DNA of 64,000 nt from Paenibacillus lacisoli. Its GTDB lineage: Bacteria; Bacillota; Bacilli; Paenibacillales; Paenibacillaceae. The notes below the pieces were generated by a model. That model did no database searches. It had not been told where the DNA came from and saw only the letters and a list, made by a program, of their open reading frames with translations. Position numbers and translations under genes: made by a program. Positions 16,546 to 24,454 of this stretch are shown one piece after another (the first letter of the stretch is position 1; each line of letters starts with the position of its first letter). The DNA is taken from NCBI RefSeq assembly GCF_030580655.1, contig NZ_JAUQTB010000012.1, positions 48,324 through 112,323 of the forward strand, in the 5' to 3' direction.

Positions 16546-17589
16546 CTACGAGGCGGAGTGCCGTGCAGGAATTCGAATCCAGCCAGCGAGTCGTCCAACC
16601 TCCGGTTCGATCACCAGATGCACCGCTCTGCGTACAGGCCGCTGTGTGAGCAGCAGGGTCATCAGCACCGCTCCCGCTATTACCGCAGCCGCCCCGGCAG
16701 CCGTATAAATCGAATTGTACATACCGCTGGCCGCTGCCGCCCGGATAATCAGGCCGTGCAGCAGAAAGACATACAGCGTCCGGCGGCCCATTTCGGTAAC
16801 GGCTCCTGCGGCGAGCGGGACCAAGCCGATAAAAGCGATACTGCACCCGGCCTGCAGCCCGTAGACACCAATCCGATAGACGCCGGCAAACCATTCATGA
16901 TGGCCCAGCTGTCCAAACGTCATGCTGCCATAGAGCCAGCCGGCAGGGATTTTACTGAACAGCAGTCCGCTGAACAGCAGCAGCGCTGCTGAGGTACTTC
17001 CGGCCGCAAGGCGACGCCCCGGTGTAAGCCAGCGGGCTATTTTCGCATAGGAGAGATGATAACCCAGCATAAAAAAGGGCAGAAAGACGAATGTCCGGCT
17101 GACACTGAGCCATATCCCTTCTACCGGCAGATATCCGACCAGGACGCCTAATAGTGCCGACACAGCGATCTGTACAGCAGGCACCAGACCGAGACGCTGC
17201 ATGCCTAACAGTAGAAGACGCCAGCAAAAGTGACTCGCCAGGAACCAGAGCAGCAGGTAAGGTGCGAAGAAAGAGCGGTGAATGTGCGGAACCTGGAAGA
17301 CAAGCTGATCCAGTATGGAATACACCGATTGAAAAATGACATACTGCACAGCAATCTGGAGGAGAACCTGCTTTCCTTTGCCTCCTGACAGACTGCTTTT
17401 GGCAAAATAACCTGTAACCCATACAAACAAAGGCATATGAAATGTAAAAATCCACTGGTACAGCTGCTGCATGGGCGCTACCTGTGTCAGCAGCGGCTCA
17501 ATCGCATTCCCTACAAATACACATAAAATCAACAGAAAACGCAGGTTCAGAAAAAAGGTTTCCCCCTGGTCATGCTGCCTGCTGTTCAT
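16546..17589 (-). CDS. Acyltransferase-3 family integral membrane protein
   Basis: A 347-residue protein with about ten hydrophobic helices. The N-terminus NLRFLLILCVFVGNAIEPL followed by FHMPLFVWVTGYFAKSS is typical of membrane acyltransferases (Acyl_transf_3) that move acyl groups onto surface polysaccharides or other envelope molecules. A later FLLHGLIIRAA segment matches the last conserved region. Substrate cannot be told; relatives are annotated as fucose 4-O-acetylase-like. GGGGGGAATG precedes the ATG. It is divergent from kdgK, and the intergenic Fnr/CRP-like palindrome lies about 140 bp upstream, so shared control is possible. GACCTTGGG/CCCAAGGTC forms a stem downstream (about 16503-16545), without a T run. 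Confidence 0.8.
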   Translation of the reverse strand: MNSRQHDQGETFFLNLRFLLILCVFVGNAIEPLLTQVAPMQQLYQWIFTFHMPLFVWVTGYFAKSSLSGGKGKQVLLQIAVQYVIFQSVYSILDQLVFQVPHIHRSFFAPYLLLWFLASHFCWRLLLLGMQRLGLVPAVQIAVSALLGVLVGYLPVEGIWLSVSRTFVFLPFFMLGYHLSYAKIARWLTPGRRLAAGSTSAALLLFSGLLFSKIPAGWLYGSMTFGQLGHHEWFAGVYRIGVYGLQAGCSIAFIGLVPLAAGAVTEMGRRTLYVFLLHGLIIRAAAASGMYNSIYTAAGAAAVIAGAVLMTLLLTQRPVRRAVHLVIEPEVGRLAGWIRIPARHSAS

Positions 17590-17720
17590 GATACATTCCC
17601 CCCAAAGAGATTCCGGCGTCGAGCCGCCGGCTCTATATCTCTACCTGTTCGTTTTATATCCGCATAGAGAGACTTAATGAAATCCTCAGTACCAAGGTAC
17701 ACCTGGCTGACATATATAAT

Positions 17721-17736
17721 TGTGATTTCTATCACA
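17721..17736. promoter_or_regulatory. Fnr/CRP-type palindrome upstream of kdgK
   Basis: TGTGATTTCTATCACA is an exact TGTGA-N6-TCACA palindrome, the binding pattern of CRP-family regulators and, in bacilli, of Fnr. It lies midway between the divergent acyltransferase and kdgK genes. A cre-like box follows three bases later. Binding is inferred from sequence only. Confidence 0.55.
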
Positions 17737-17738
17737 AC

Positions 17739-17752
17739 CGTAAACGTTCTCA
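17739..17752 (+). promoter_or_regulatory. Candidate cre (CcpA) box upstream of kdgK
   Basis: CGTAAACGTTCTCA matches the cre consensus TGNAANCGNTNNCA at every fixed position except the first. It lies 120 bp before kdgK. A weaker two-mismatch box sits at 17810-17823. Confidence 0.5.
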
Positions 17753-17870
17753 TATCCTGTGTTTTCGTCAAAATGTTGAACAATCCACATGAATTGACTT
17801 TATTTGGGTTGACAACGTTTCCGATGGATAAGAAAATGGGAGTAAATGTGCTGGACAAAGGGGAATGCCA

Positions 17871-18836
17871 ATGAGTGTGAAGCATGAAGCGGCGCCGGAG
17901 GTTGTCACGTTCGGGGAGAGTATGGGCCTGCTAACCGCGCAGGATTCCAGAGGGTTGGAGTACGCCTCCAATCTGGTTAAATCGTTCGGAGGAGCCGAGA
18001 GTAATGTGGCGATCGGAATCGCACGTCTCGGACACCGGAGCGGCTGGTTCGGCAGGCTGGGTGCAGATCCTGTAGGTTCGATGATCCTGAAGGGCATCCG
18101 CGGCGAAGGTGTGGATGTATCAAGAGCCGGACAGGATGACCACAGTCCTACGGGGCTGATGCTGCGTGAGCAGACAGCGGGCAGGTCATCGGTCTATTAT
18201 TACCGTACTGGTTCTGCAGCCAGCCGTATGCTGCCTGAACAGCTGGATGCTGCCTATATTGAGAGCGCTAAAATTCTGCATGTCACCGGTATTACAGCGG
18301 CAATCAGTCCGACTTCGCTTGCTTCTGTGGAGCTTGCGATTAAGATCGCCAGGCAGTCGGGCGTACGGGTCAGCTTTGATCCGAACCTGCGCCTGAAGCT
18401 GTGGAGTATCGAGCAGGCACGTCCGGTCGTGCTGCGGCTGGCGGAGCAGGCCGATTATTTTCTGCCAGGCATGGATGAAATGAAATTACTATATGATGTG
18501 GATCAGGATACGGAGGTATTGGGCCGGCTGGTGGAACAGGACCGCGTCTCGATTGTCAAGGGCGGTCCCGGGCTAACCTATGTGGTAGCCAATGGCCAAG
18601 TCACGGAGGTTCCCTATTATAAAGCCGAGCATGTCGTCGATACGGTTGGAGCAGGAGATGCTTTCTGTGCAGGCTTTTTGACCGGTTTGCTGAAAGGATA
18701 TGATCCTGTCGAGGCGACTCGCCTGGGCAATCTGGCAGGCTCACTGGTTATTCAGGCGCACGGTGATTGGGAAGCGCTTCCTACAGAGGCCCAGCTGGAT
18801 GCCTACCTGAATGGAGCAGTGCACGTAGAGCGCTGA
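17871..18836 (+). CDS. kdgK: 2-keto-3-deoxygluconate kinase (PfkB family)
   Basis: KdgK phosphorylates 2-keto-3-deoxygluconate to KDPG using ATP. This 321-residue protein has the ribokinase fold: an N-terminal VTFGESMGLL strand, the sugar-contact segment GGAESNVAIGIARLG, and the C-terminal PfkB signature DTVGAGDAFCAGFLTGLL, whose GAGD aspartate (about residue 260) is the catalytic base. Start 17871 is taken from AAAGGGGA six bases upstream; an ATG two codons earlier overlaps the spacer. It is followed 57 bp later by kdgA, so the pair carries out the last two steps from KDG to pyruvate and glyceraldehyde-3-phosphate. No uronate isomerase or oxidoreductase genes are linked here. Confidence 0.9.
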   Translation: MSVKHEAAPEVVTFGESMGLLTAQDSRGLEYASNLVKSFGGAESNVAIGIARLGHRSGWFGRLGADPVGSMILKGIRGEGVDVSRAGQDDHSPTGLMLREQTAGRSSVYYYRTGSAASRMLPEQLDAAYIESAKILHVTGITAAISPTSLASVELAIKIARQSGVRVSFDPNLRLKLWSIEQARPVVLRLAEQADYFLPGMDEMKLLYDVDQDTEVLGRLVEQDRVSIVKGGPGLTYVVANGQVTEVPYYKAEHVVDTVGAGDAFCAGFLTGLLKGYDPVEATRLGNLAGSLVIQAHGDWEALPTEAQLDAYLNGAVHVER

Positions 18837-18893
18837 TAAGCGGCCTGAGGTCTGCAGTACCATCATGTTAACCAATGCGGAGGAGAGAGCGTA

Positions 18894-19565
18894 ATGAATA
18901 AGCTTAAGCTGCTGCAAAAGATTGAAGAGCTGGGCATGGTAGCCGTCCTGCGGGCGAATACGTCTGACGATGTAGTAGAAATGGCGGAGCAGGCCATCGA
19001 GGGCGGGATCCGGGTTATAGAAATTACGATGACTGTGCCGGGTGCGCTGCAGGCAATCGAGAAACTGAGACGAGTATATCACTGGGACAGCAGCGAACCT
19101 GAGCGTTTCGCCATTATCGGGGCCGGAACTGTGCTCGAACCCGTCACTGCGCGGGCAGCAATTATGGCAGGCGCTGAATTTGTGGTCAGTCCGTCGCTGA
19201 ACCCGGAGACCGTTCGCATGTGTAACCTCTATCGTATACCGATTATGCCAGGGGTTGTAACACCGGCTGAAATCCAGGAAGCCCTGGAGCTGGGCGTGGA
19301 TATTATGAAGCTGTTCCCAGGCAGTATGTTCGCCCCGTCTATGATCAAGACACTGAAAGGGCCGCTGCCGCAGGCTAATTTTATGCCGACCGGCGGGGTA
19401 TCTCTATCCAATATGAAGGAATGGGTGGCAGCCGGAGCGGTAGCAGTTGGTGTCGGATCCGAGCTGACGGCCGATGCTGTCCGGACAGGCAACATGGAGA
19501 GTATCCGTGAACAGGCCCAGAAATATGTGGAAGCTTACCGTAAAGCGAAAACTTCTCCAGCCTGA
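18894..19565 (+). CDS. kdgA: KDPG/KHG aldolase
   Basis: The aldolase splits 2-keto-3-deoxy-6-phosphogluconate into pyruvate and glyceraldehyde-3-phosphate; the family also acts on 4-hydroxy-2-oxoglutarate. The 223-residue protein is a class I TIM barrel. The Schiff-base lysine is in DIMKLFPGSMF (about residue 139), the general-acid glutamate lies in VIEITMTVPGA, and the phosphate-binding loop is MPTGGVSL. GGAGGAGAG precedes the ATG. It is almost certainly co-transcribed with kdgK. Some family members carry an ISPSLNPE block at the substrate-binding loop, seen here as VSPSLNPETV. A hairpin terminator lies 70 bases downstream. Confidence 0.92.
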   Translation: MNKLKLLQKIEELGMVAVLRANTSDDVVEMAEQAIEGGIRVIEITMTVPGALQAIEKLRRVYHWDSSEPERFAIIGAGTVLEPVTARAAIMAGAEFVVSPSLNPETVRMCNLYRIPIMPGVVTPAEIQEALELGVDIMKLFPGSMFAPSMIKTLKGPLPQANFMPTGGVSLSNMKEWVAAGAVAVGVGSELTADAVRTGNMESIREQAQKYVEAYRKAKTSPA

Positions 19566-19636
19566 TGCCCTGCGGACAGGGACAGCTCAATCAAGCGCTG
19601 GGATTCCAGAACCAAGCAGATTCCTGATATAATGTT

Positions 19637-19670
19637 AAGCAGCTCGCCATACAGGGAGCTGCTTTATTTT
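19637..19670 (+). terminator. Likely terminator after kdgA
   Basis: AAGCAGCTC and GAGCTGCTT form a 9-bp stem around ten bases, followed by TATTTTA. It lies very close to the start of the next gene, whose ribosome-binding site follows directly. Confidence 0.65.
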
Positions 19671-19687
19671 ATGGAAAGGGGAAGCCT

Positions 19688-20473
19688 ATGCGTAGAAAAA
19701 ACAAGTATAAGCTGTCCTTTGGCAGTCGTAAGAAAAAAAGATGGCCCAAAATCGTATTAAGTGTCATCCTGCTGATTGTTCTCGCCGGAGGTGTTGCCGT
19801 CTGGCGTTATCTGATTCCGTATGAGCCGCAGCAGGAGGCCGCAGCTGCTATGAGCGCCAGCACGACAGCTCCTGTCGTGAAGGTCACGAAGGAGTGGATT
19901 GATTTTGTGCCTGAGCAGATTCAGGGCCCTGGCGTTATTTTTTATCCAGGTGCACTTGTCAAACCGGAAAGCTATGCGCCCATGGCGCGGGATCTCGCAC
20001 TGCAGGGACATCATGTCGTTATCGTCAAAATGCCGCTGAACCTCGCCGTTCTGGGCTCCAAGCGGGCAGATGATGTATTAAAAGCTTATCCGAACGAGAC
20101 CTTTGTGATCGGGGGCCATTCCCTTGGCGGGGCCATGGCAGCGCGTTACACAGCCGGTCATGCAAGCCAGTTGAAAGGTGTTTTCTTTCTGGGGGCATAC
20201 CCCGATGAAAAAGGAAGCTTGAAAAGCAGCGGACTTCCCGCACTGTCCATTCTTGGCTCGAAGGATGAAGTGGTGGATACCGCCAAATATAAACAGGGGC
20301 ACTCCTATCTGCCTGAGGATGCGGTATACAAGCTGATTGAGGGCGGCAATCATGCACAGTTTGGCGATTACGGCATTCAGAAGGGCGACGGAAAACCGGG
20401 GATCAGCGAAGATGAGCAGCGCAAACAAACTGTACAGAGTCTCCTGAATTGGTTAAAGAATATTAAAGGCTGA
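19688..20473 (+). CDS. Membrane-anchored alpha/beta hydrolase
   Basis: A 261-residue protein with a strongly basic N-terminus (RRKNKYKLSFGSRKKKRW) and one helix (about 21-40), so the catalytic domain should lie outside the membrane. The fold-5 type hydrolase domain has nucleophile motif GGHSLGG (serine near residue 145), an acid in LGSKDEVVD and a histidine in EGGNHAQFGDYG. Proteins of this group are often annotated simply as alpha/beta hydrolase; carboxylesterase or lipase activity is possible but the substrate is unknown. GGAAAGGGG precedes the ATG. It is followed by a HAD phosphatase gene 38 bases later and a sirtuin gene, which may form one transcript. Confidence 0.82.
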   Translation: MRRKNKYKLSFGSRKKKRWPKIVLSVILLIVLAGGVAVWRYLIPYEPQQEAAAAMSASTTAPVVKVTKEWIDFVPEQIQGPGVIFYPGALVKPESYAPMARDLALQGHHVVIVKMPLNLAVLGSKRADDVLKAYPNETFVIGGHSLGGAMAARYTAGHASQLKGVFFLGAYPDEKGSLKSSGLPALSILGSKDEVVDTAKYKQGHSYLPEDAVYKLIEGGNHAQFGDYGIQKGDGKPGISEDEQRKQTVQSLLNWLKNIKG

Positions 20474-20511
20474 CGTTATGAAACGTAAACGACCTGAAAA
20501 CGGAGGAAGCC

Positions 20512-21279
20512 ATGGCTGTAATTCAGATCGGAGAACGGACTGCTGAATGCAACGGTATTTTGTTCGATAAGGACGGCACTCTGCTTGATTTCATGCAGCT
20601 GTGGGGGCCGTGGGCCACGACCATTTTGAACCTGACGGAGCAGAGGCTGTCTGAGCTTGGTACGGGATTTAGCGGAGCAAGAGAGCAGGTACTGGGAACA
20701 CGGCATGACCATGAAGGTAGGGTTATTGCCTATAATCCGGAGGGGCCGCTGGCTATGGGAACGGCTGAGGATACGATCGCTATTCTGGCATGGCAGCTCT
20801 ATACGGCCGGGTTGCCATGGAATGAGGCAATGACACAGGTTCGCGGACTGGCTGATCAGGCGATGCAGGAGCTGCGACAGAGCCGGCCGGTGCAGGCTCT
20901 TCCCGGGCTTCAGTCCTTTCTGGAGGACTGTGTGAGGGTGGGCGTGAAGCTCGCCGTTGTCACTTCAGACGGCACCAGGGAAGCGGAGGAGCAGCTGGAA
21001 TGGGCTGGACTTCGTGAATATTTCGACCTGATTCTTGGATATGATCAGGTTACCTGGGGCAAGCCGCATCCCGAATTAGCCATTACCGCTTCACGGACAC
21101 TGGGACTCCATCCGGAAGATACCATTCTGATTGGTGACAGCAACGGGGATATGCAGATGGGCAGGCAGGCCGGTGTCCGTCTGGCTGTAGGGCTGTCTCC
21201 GGATTCCGGGAGCTCATCCCATCTTGCGGATGCAGATGTGATCATTCGGGACTATCACGGTATACAAGTGAAGGAATGA
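20512..21279 (+). CDS. HAD-family hydrolase (phosphoglycolate phosphatase-like)
   Basis: A 255-residue HAD-superfamily phosphatase. Motif I is LFDKDGTLLD (about residues 18-27, with nucleophile and acid aspartates), motif II is VVTSDGT, motif III the lysine in WGKPHPE, and motif IV ILIGDSNGDMQMGRQAG. A helical cap domain lies between motifs I and II (about 30-145), subclass IA as in phosphoglycolate phosphatases and beta-phosphoglucomutases. Substrate cannot be predicted. CGGAGGAAG precedes the ATG. It sits between a hydrolase and a sirtuin gene with short gaps, so co-transcription is likely. Confidence 0.85.
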   Translation: MAVIQIGERTAECNGILFDKDGTLLDFMQLWGPWATTILNLTEQRLSELGTGFSGAREQVLGTRHDHEGRVIAYNPEGPLAMGTAEDTIAILAWQLYTAGLPWNEAMTQVRGLADQAMQELRQSRPVQALPGLQSFLEDCVRVGVKLAVVTSDGTREAEEQLEWAGLREYFDLILGYDQVTWGKPHPELAITASRTLGLHPEDTILIGDSNGDMQMGRQAGVRLAVGLSPDSGSSSHLADADVIIRDYHGIQVKE

Positions 21280-21301
21280 GATACAGGAGGCGGGATTAAT
21301 C

Positions 21302-22048
21302 GTGAACAGCAGCGAAGCAACATTATTGTCCTGGATTCAGAACAGCTCATCCATCGTCTTCTTCGGAGGTGCAGGAACTTCAACTGAGAGCGGAATTCCT
21401 GATTTCCGGTCAGCGGCCGGTCTGTATCAGACCGAAGTTCATTCACCGTATCCGCCGGAGGTGATGCTGAGCCGTTCCTTTTTTACAGAGCATCCTGAAG
21501 TGTTCTATGACTTCTACAAAAGTAAGATGCTTCACCCAGATGCTCAGCCTAATGGTTGTCATCGTCTGCTGGTACGGTTGGAACGTGAAGGCAGGCTGAA
21601 GGCAGTGATCACACAGAATATTGATGGTCTTCATCAGGCTGCAGGCAGCCGTCATGTACTGGAGCTGCACGGCTCGGTTCACCGTAATTACTGCATGAGC
21701 TGTTCCCGCAATTACAGCCTGCAGGAAGTGATGAACAGCCCTGAACTCGTACCCCGCTGCAGCGTTTGCGGTGGCATGATCCGCCCGGATGTGGTTCTGT
21801 ATGAGGAAGAGTTGGATCAGCACACGCTGTACTCTTCCATCGATGCGATCACGAAGGCTGACCTTCTGCTGGTGGGCGGAACATCTCTGACGGTGTATCC
21901 GGCGGCTCAATTGATTACATATTTTCAGGGCAGTCATACTGTACTTCTGAATGCAGCTCCTACCGCTTATGACCGCATGGCAGATCTGCTGATTACCGAA
22001 CCAATCGGTCAGGTCATGGAACGGCTGGATAAGGCTGCCGGAGAGTAA
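21302..22048 (+). CDS. Sir2-family NAD-dependent protein deacylase
   Basis: Sirtuins remove acetyl or longer acyl groups from protein lysines using NAD. This 248-residue protein has GAGTSTESGIPDFRS for NAD binding, TQNIDGLHQ, the catalytic histidine in LELHGSVHRN (about residue 123), and two CxxC pairs (CMSC and CSVC) for a structural zinc. GGTSLTVYPAAQLI, further along, holds the second NAD contact. The start is GTG at 21302 with AGGAGG upstream. It resembles B. subtilis SrtN in size. The tight link to a HAD phosphatase says little about targets. Confidence 0.9.
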   Translation: MNSSEATLLSWIQNSSSIVFFGGAGTSTESGIPDFRSAAGLYQTEVHSPYPPEVMLSRSFFTEHPEVFYDFYKSKMLHPDAQPNGCHRLLVRLEREGRLKAVITQNIDGLHQAAGSRHVLELHGSVHRNYCMSCSRNYSLQEVMNSPELVPRCSVCGGMIRPDVVLYEEELDQHTLYSSIDAITKADLLLVGGTSLTVYPAAQLITYFQGSHTVLLNAAPTAYDRMADLLITEPIGQVMERLDKAAGE

Positions 22049-22082
22049 ACTGCAGGAAATGATAGAGTTTGAAATCGGTTTC

Positions 22083-22111
22083 TTGTAACGGCTCTGCAAA
22101 AGGGATATGAT
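22083..22111 (+). promoter_or_regulatory. Probable SigA promoter for the aldo/keto reductase
   Basis: TTGTAA and TATGAT are 17 bp apart. The implied transcript begins near 22118, which excludes a start codon at 22107 for the downstream gene and supports the one at 22245. Confidence 0.6.
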
Positions 22112-22244
22112 ATTCTCTGGATCAGGCCTGAGACAAAAGTACCCGGGTCTGCTGCCAGTTCGGCATGTGCATCATCAAATGTCTTGCGGAAACATCATGC
22201 AATTTAATGAAACATATACATTCGAGCGAGAGGCAGGGATTGGT

Positions 22245-23267
22245 ATGGTTTATTTGGCAAGCGAGGACCGATATGAAGGAATGAAATATAACCGGTGTGG
22301 TCGCACCGGCTTGAAGCTGCCGGCCATCTCACTCGGTTTGTGGCATAATTTTGGAGGCACGAGCAATGCGGAGAACGGCCGTAATATGGTGACCCGCGCG
22401 TTCGATCTGGGAATTACCCATTTTGATCTGGCCAATAACTACGGACCGCCTCCCGGCTCTGCGGAGCAGTTCTTCGGACAGGTGCTGGCGAATGATCTTA
22501 AGCCCTACCGGGATGAGCTGATTATCTCGACCAAGGCGGGTTATCATATGTGGCCGGGTCCTTACGGGGAATGGGGGTCGCGCAAATCCCTGATCTCCAG
22601 TCTGGATCAGAGCCTGAAGCGGATGGGACTGGATTATGTTGATATTTTCTATTCCCACCGTTTTGACCCGGATACCCCGCTGGAAGAAACGATGCAGGCA
22701 CTTGATCATATCGTGCGTTCAGGTAAAGCACTGTATGTCGGTGTCTCCAATTATACTGCGGAGAAGACAGCCGAGGCGGTCCGGATCCTCAAGGATTTGG
22801 GGACACCGATGCTTATCCACCAGCCTCGTTATTCCATGCTGGACCGCTGGATTGAGAATGGACTGCAGGATGTGCTGGAGGAGAACGGCATCGGAAGCAT
22901 CGCTTTTTGTCCGCTGGAGCAGGGGATGCTGACGAACAAATACCTGAACGGAGTACCTGAAGATTCCCGTGCGGCCAGCGCTTCCGTGTTCCTAAACGAG
23001 AACAATATTACTCCTGAAGCGCTGCGTAAAATTCGTGCGTTGAACCAGATGGCTGCGGCCCGCGGACAGAGTCTGGCTCAGTTCGCCTTGGCCTGGGTGC
23101 TGCGGGGCGGACGGGTAACCTCGGCACTGATCGGTGCAAGCCGTCCTTCCCAGATCGAGGAGAATGTCGCTGCGCTGAACAATTTGGAATTTTCCTCCGA
23201 AGAGCTGGAGCGGATCGAATCAATCCTGCGCAGTACGGACCAGGAGCAGAAACCCGTTCAGCAGTAA
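22245..23267 (+). CDS. gpr: Aldo/keto reductase, L-glyceraldehyde-3-phosphate reductase type (YghZ/Gpr)
   Basis: A 340-residue NADPH-dependent aldo/keto reductase. The catalytic set is visible: aspartate and tyrosine in DLANNYGPPPGSAE, lysine in ISTKAGYHMWPG, histidine in YSHRFDP. The start MVYLASEDRYEGMKYNRCGR is the conserved opening of the YghZ/KvAB-like subgroup, whose E. coli member reduces L-glyceraldehyde-3-phosphate and methylglyoxal. The open frame extends 46 codons upstream, but a promoter overlaps that part and the family begins at this ATG; the ribosome-binding site (GCAGGGA) is moderate. Detoxification of reactive triose products would fit the surrounding sugar genes, but that is inference. 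Confidence 0.88.
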   Translation: MVYLASEDRYEGMKYNRCGRTGLKLPAISLGLWHNFGGTSNAENGRNMVTRAFDLGITHFDLANNYGPPPGSAEQFFGQVLANDLKPYRDELIISTKAGYHMWPGPYGEWGSRKSLISSLDQSLKRMGLDYVDIFYSHRFDPDTPLEETMQALDHIVRSGKALYVGVSNYTAEKTAEAVRILKDLGTPMLIHQPRYSMLDRWIENGLQDVLEENGIGSIAFCPLEQGMLTNKYLNGVPEDSRAASASVFLNENNITPEALRKIRALNQMAAARGQSLAQFALAWVLRGGRVTSALIGASRPSQIEENVAALNNLEFSSEELERIESILRSTDQEQKPVQQ

Positions 23268-23315
23268 ATTTGCCGTAGGGGCATCGTACATTGTAATCTT
23301 ATAGCTAATGCAATA

Positions 23316-23351
23316 GCGGCCCGCTTTTGGTTGATCCAAAAGTCGGGCCGC
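23316..23351. terminator. Hairpin between convergent genes, possible bidirectional terminator
   Basis: GCGGCCCGCTTTTGG pairs with CCAAAAGTCGGGCCGC around TTGAT. It lies between the 3' ends of the aldo/keto reductase and the AraC regulator. Neither side has a strong T run, so it may act only in part. Confidence 0.5.
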
Positions 23352-23399
23352 TGCTGTATGCCGCCATGCTGATGAAGTAGGCTGATAGAGTACATAGTG

Positions 23400-24269
23400 T
23401 TATTGATTCTCGGAAGGCTTCCGGCTGACCTTGGTCCGATAGACGCTCGGAGCCATATGGTAGAAGCGGCTGAACTGGCGTGAGAAATAAAGGGCATCCG
23501 AGAGGCCCACCGAGGCTGACACCTGCTCAATCGACAGTTCCGGCCGTTCCCGCAGCAGCTGTCTGGATTTATCGATTCGCAGCTTAAGAAGATAGGTAAC
23601 GGGGGTGAGGCCGGTTTCTTTCTTGAAAATACGTGACAAATACGCCCGGTTATATCCCAGACTGGCACACATCTGTTCAATAGATACCGGGTGCGCATAT
23701 TGGGTGGACATATACTGGATCATTTGTTTGACGATCCGTCCGACTTGGTTATCCGTACTGTCCATCTGGCTCAATACGGATGCACCTGCCCGGAGCTCGC
23801 CTGCCACCAGATAGAGGTTGCCCAAGGCAGTTAGGTGAGCATGGTCCTGACGGCTGTAGAAGGCCTGCTGCATCTCGCTGATCTGGTGCGGAACCTGACT
23901 ATCCGGACCAAGGTGCAAAATAGGTCTCTCGTTCAGGAAGCCTGCTTCCTGAACGAGACGCTCGGCATCGCGGCCTGCAAAGGCTGCCCAGCGGTAGCGC
24001 CAGGGCTTCTCCGAGTCAGAAGCATATCGAATCAGCTGTCCGGGATAGATGAGGAAGCAGTCGCCTTGACTGAGCTCGAAGGCATGCTCCTCCGTGTGGA
24101 AGGTGCCCCGGCCTGCTTCGATATAGTGAAACAGATAATAGTCATATAACTTCGGGCCGAGAGCATGACCCGGCTTGGTCTGACTCTCACCTGCAAAAAG
24201 CACGCGCAGCTCGTTCTCCGGAAGTGTAAGCGGGTTCGAAGCCACAGAATACGTAGATGTTGGAAGCAT
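23400..24269 (-). CDS. AraC-family transcriptional regulator, divergent from galKET
   Basis: A 289-residue regulator. The N-terminal half is an AraC-type cupin ligand-binding domain (blocks HYIEAGRGTFHTEEHAFEL and DCFLIYPGQLIRY). The C-terminal 100 residues hold two helix-turn-helix motifs, with SIEQMCASLGYNRAYLSRIFKKE and SIEQVSASVGLSDALYFSRQF aligned to the family pattern. Start 24269 has AAAGGAGA upstream; an ATG 25 codons earlier would reach into the galK promoter region. Its head-to-head placement with galK suggests it senses galactose or an alpha-galactoside and controls the gal operon, but it could also act elsewhere. Confidence 0.88.
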   Translation of the reverse strand: MLPTSTYSVASNPLTLPENELRVLFAGESQTKPGHALGPKLYDYYLFHYIEAGRGTFHTEEHAFELSQGDCFLIYPGQLIRYASDSEKPWRYRWAAFAGRDAERLVQEAGFLNERPILHLGPDSQVPHQISEMQQAFYSRQDHAHLTALGNLYLVAGELRAGASVLSQMDSTDNQVGRIVKQMIQYMSTQYAHPVSIEQMCASLGYNRAYLSRIFKKETGLTPVTYLLKLRIDKSRQLLRERPELSIEQVSASVGLSDALYFSRQFSRFYHMAPSVYRTKVSRKPSENQ

Positions 24270-24326
24270 ACTCCAAATCTCCTTTTCATTAGAAGATGGC
24301 TGGATGTGACGAGGGTCAGTTCTAAT

Positions 24327-24340
24327 TGTAAACGGTAAGG
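24327..24340 (+). promoter_or_regulatory. Weak cre-like box upstream of galK
   Basis: TGTAAACGGTAAGG matches the left half and core of the cre consensus but misses the final CA. It lies 35 bp before the galK -35 hexamer. Confidence 0.3.
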
Positions 24341-24374
24341 TCACATTTATCCATATTCAAAACACATGGTTACA

Positions 24375-24403
24375 TTACAAAACCCGTTCCGCTGATTTAT
24401 ACT
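24375..24403 (+). promoter_or_regulatory. Probable SigA promoter of galKET
   Basis: TTACAA and TATACT are separated by exactly 17 bp, about 50 bp before the galK start. Confidence 0.65.
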
Positions 24404-24454
24404 GAGAACATAAGAAATGATTATATTAATCCTTCAAATGAGGTGACCTGTGAA

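Noticed and set aside
17810..17823. A second cre box before kdgK (TGACAACGTTTCCG)
   Set aside because: Two mismatches at conserved positions; kept only as a remark beside the better site at 17739.
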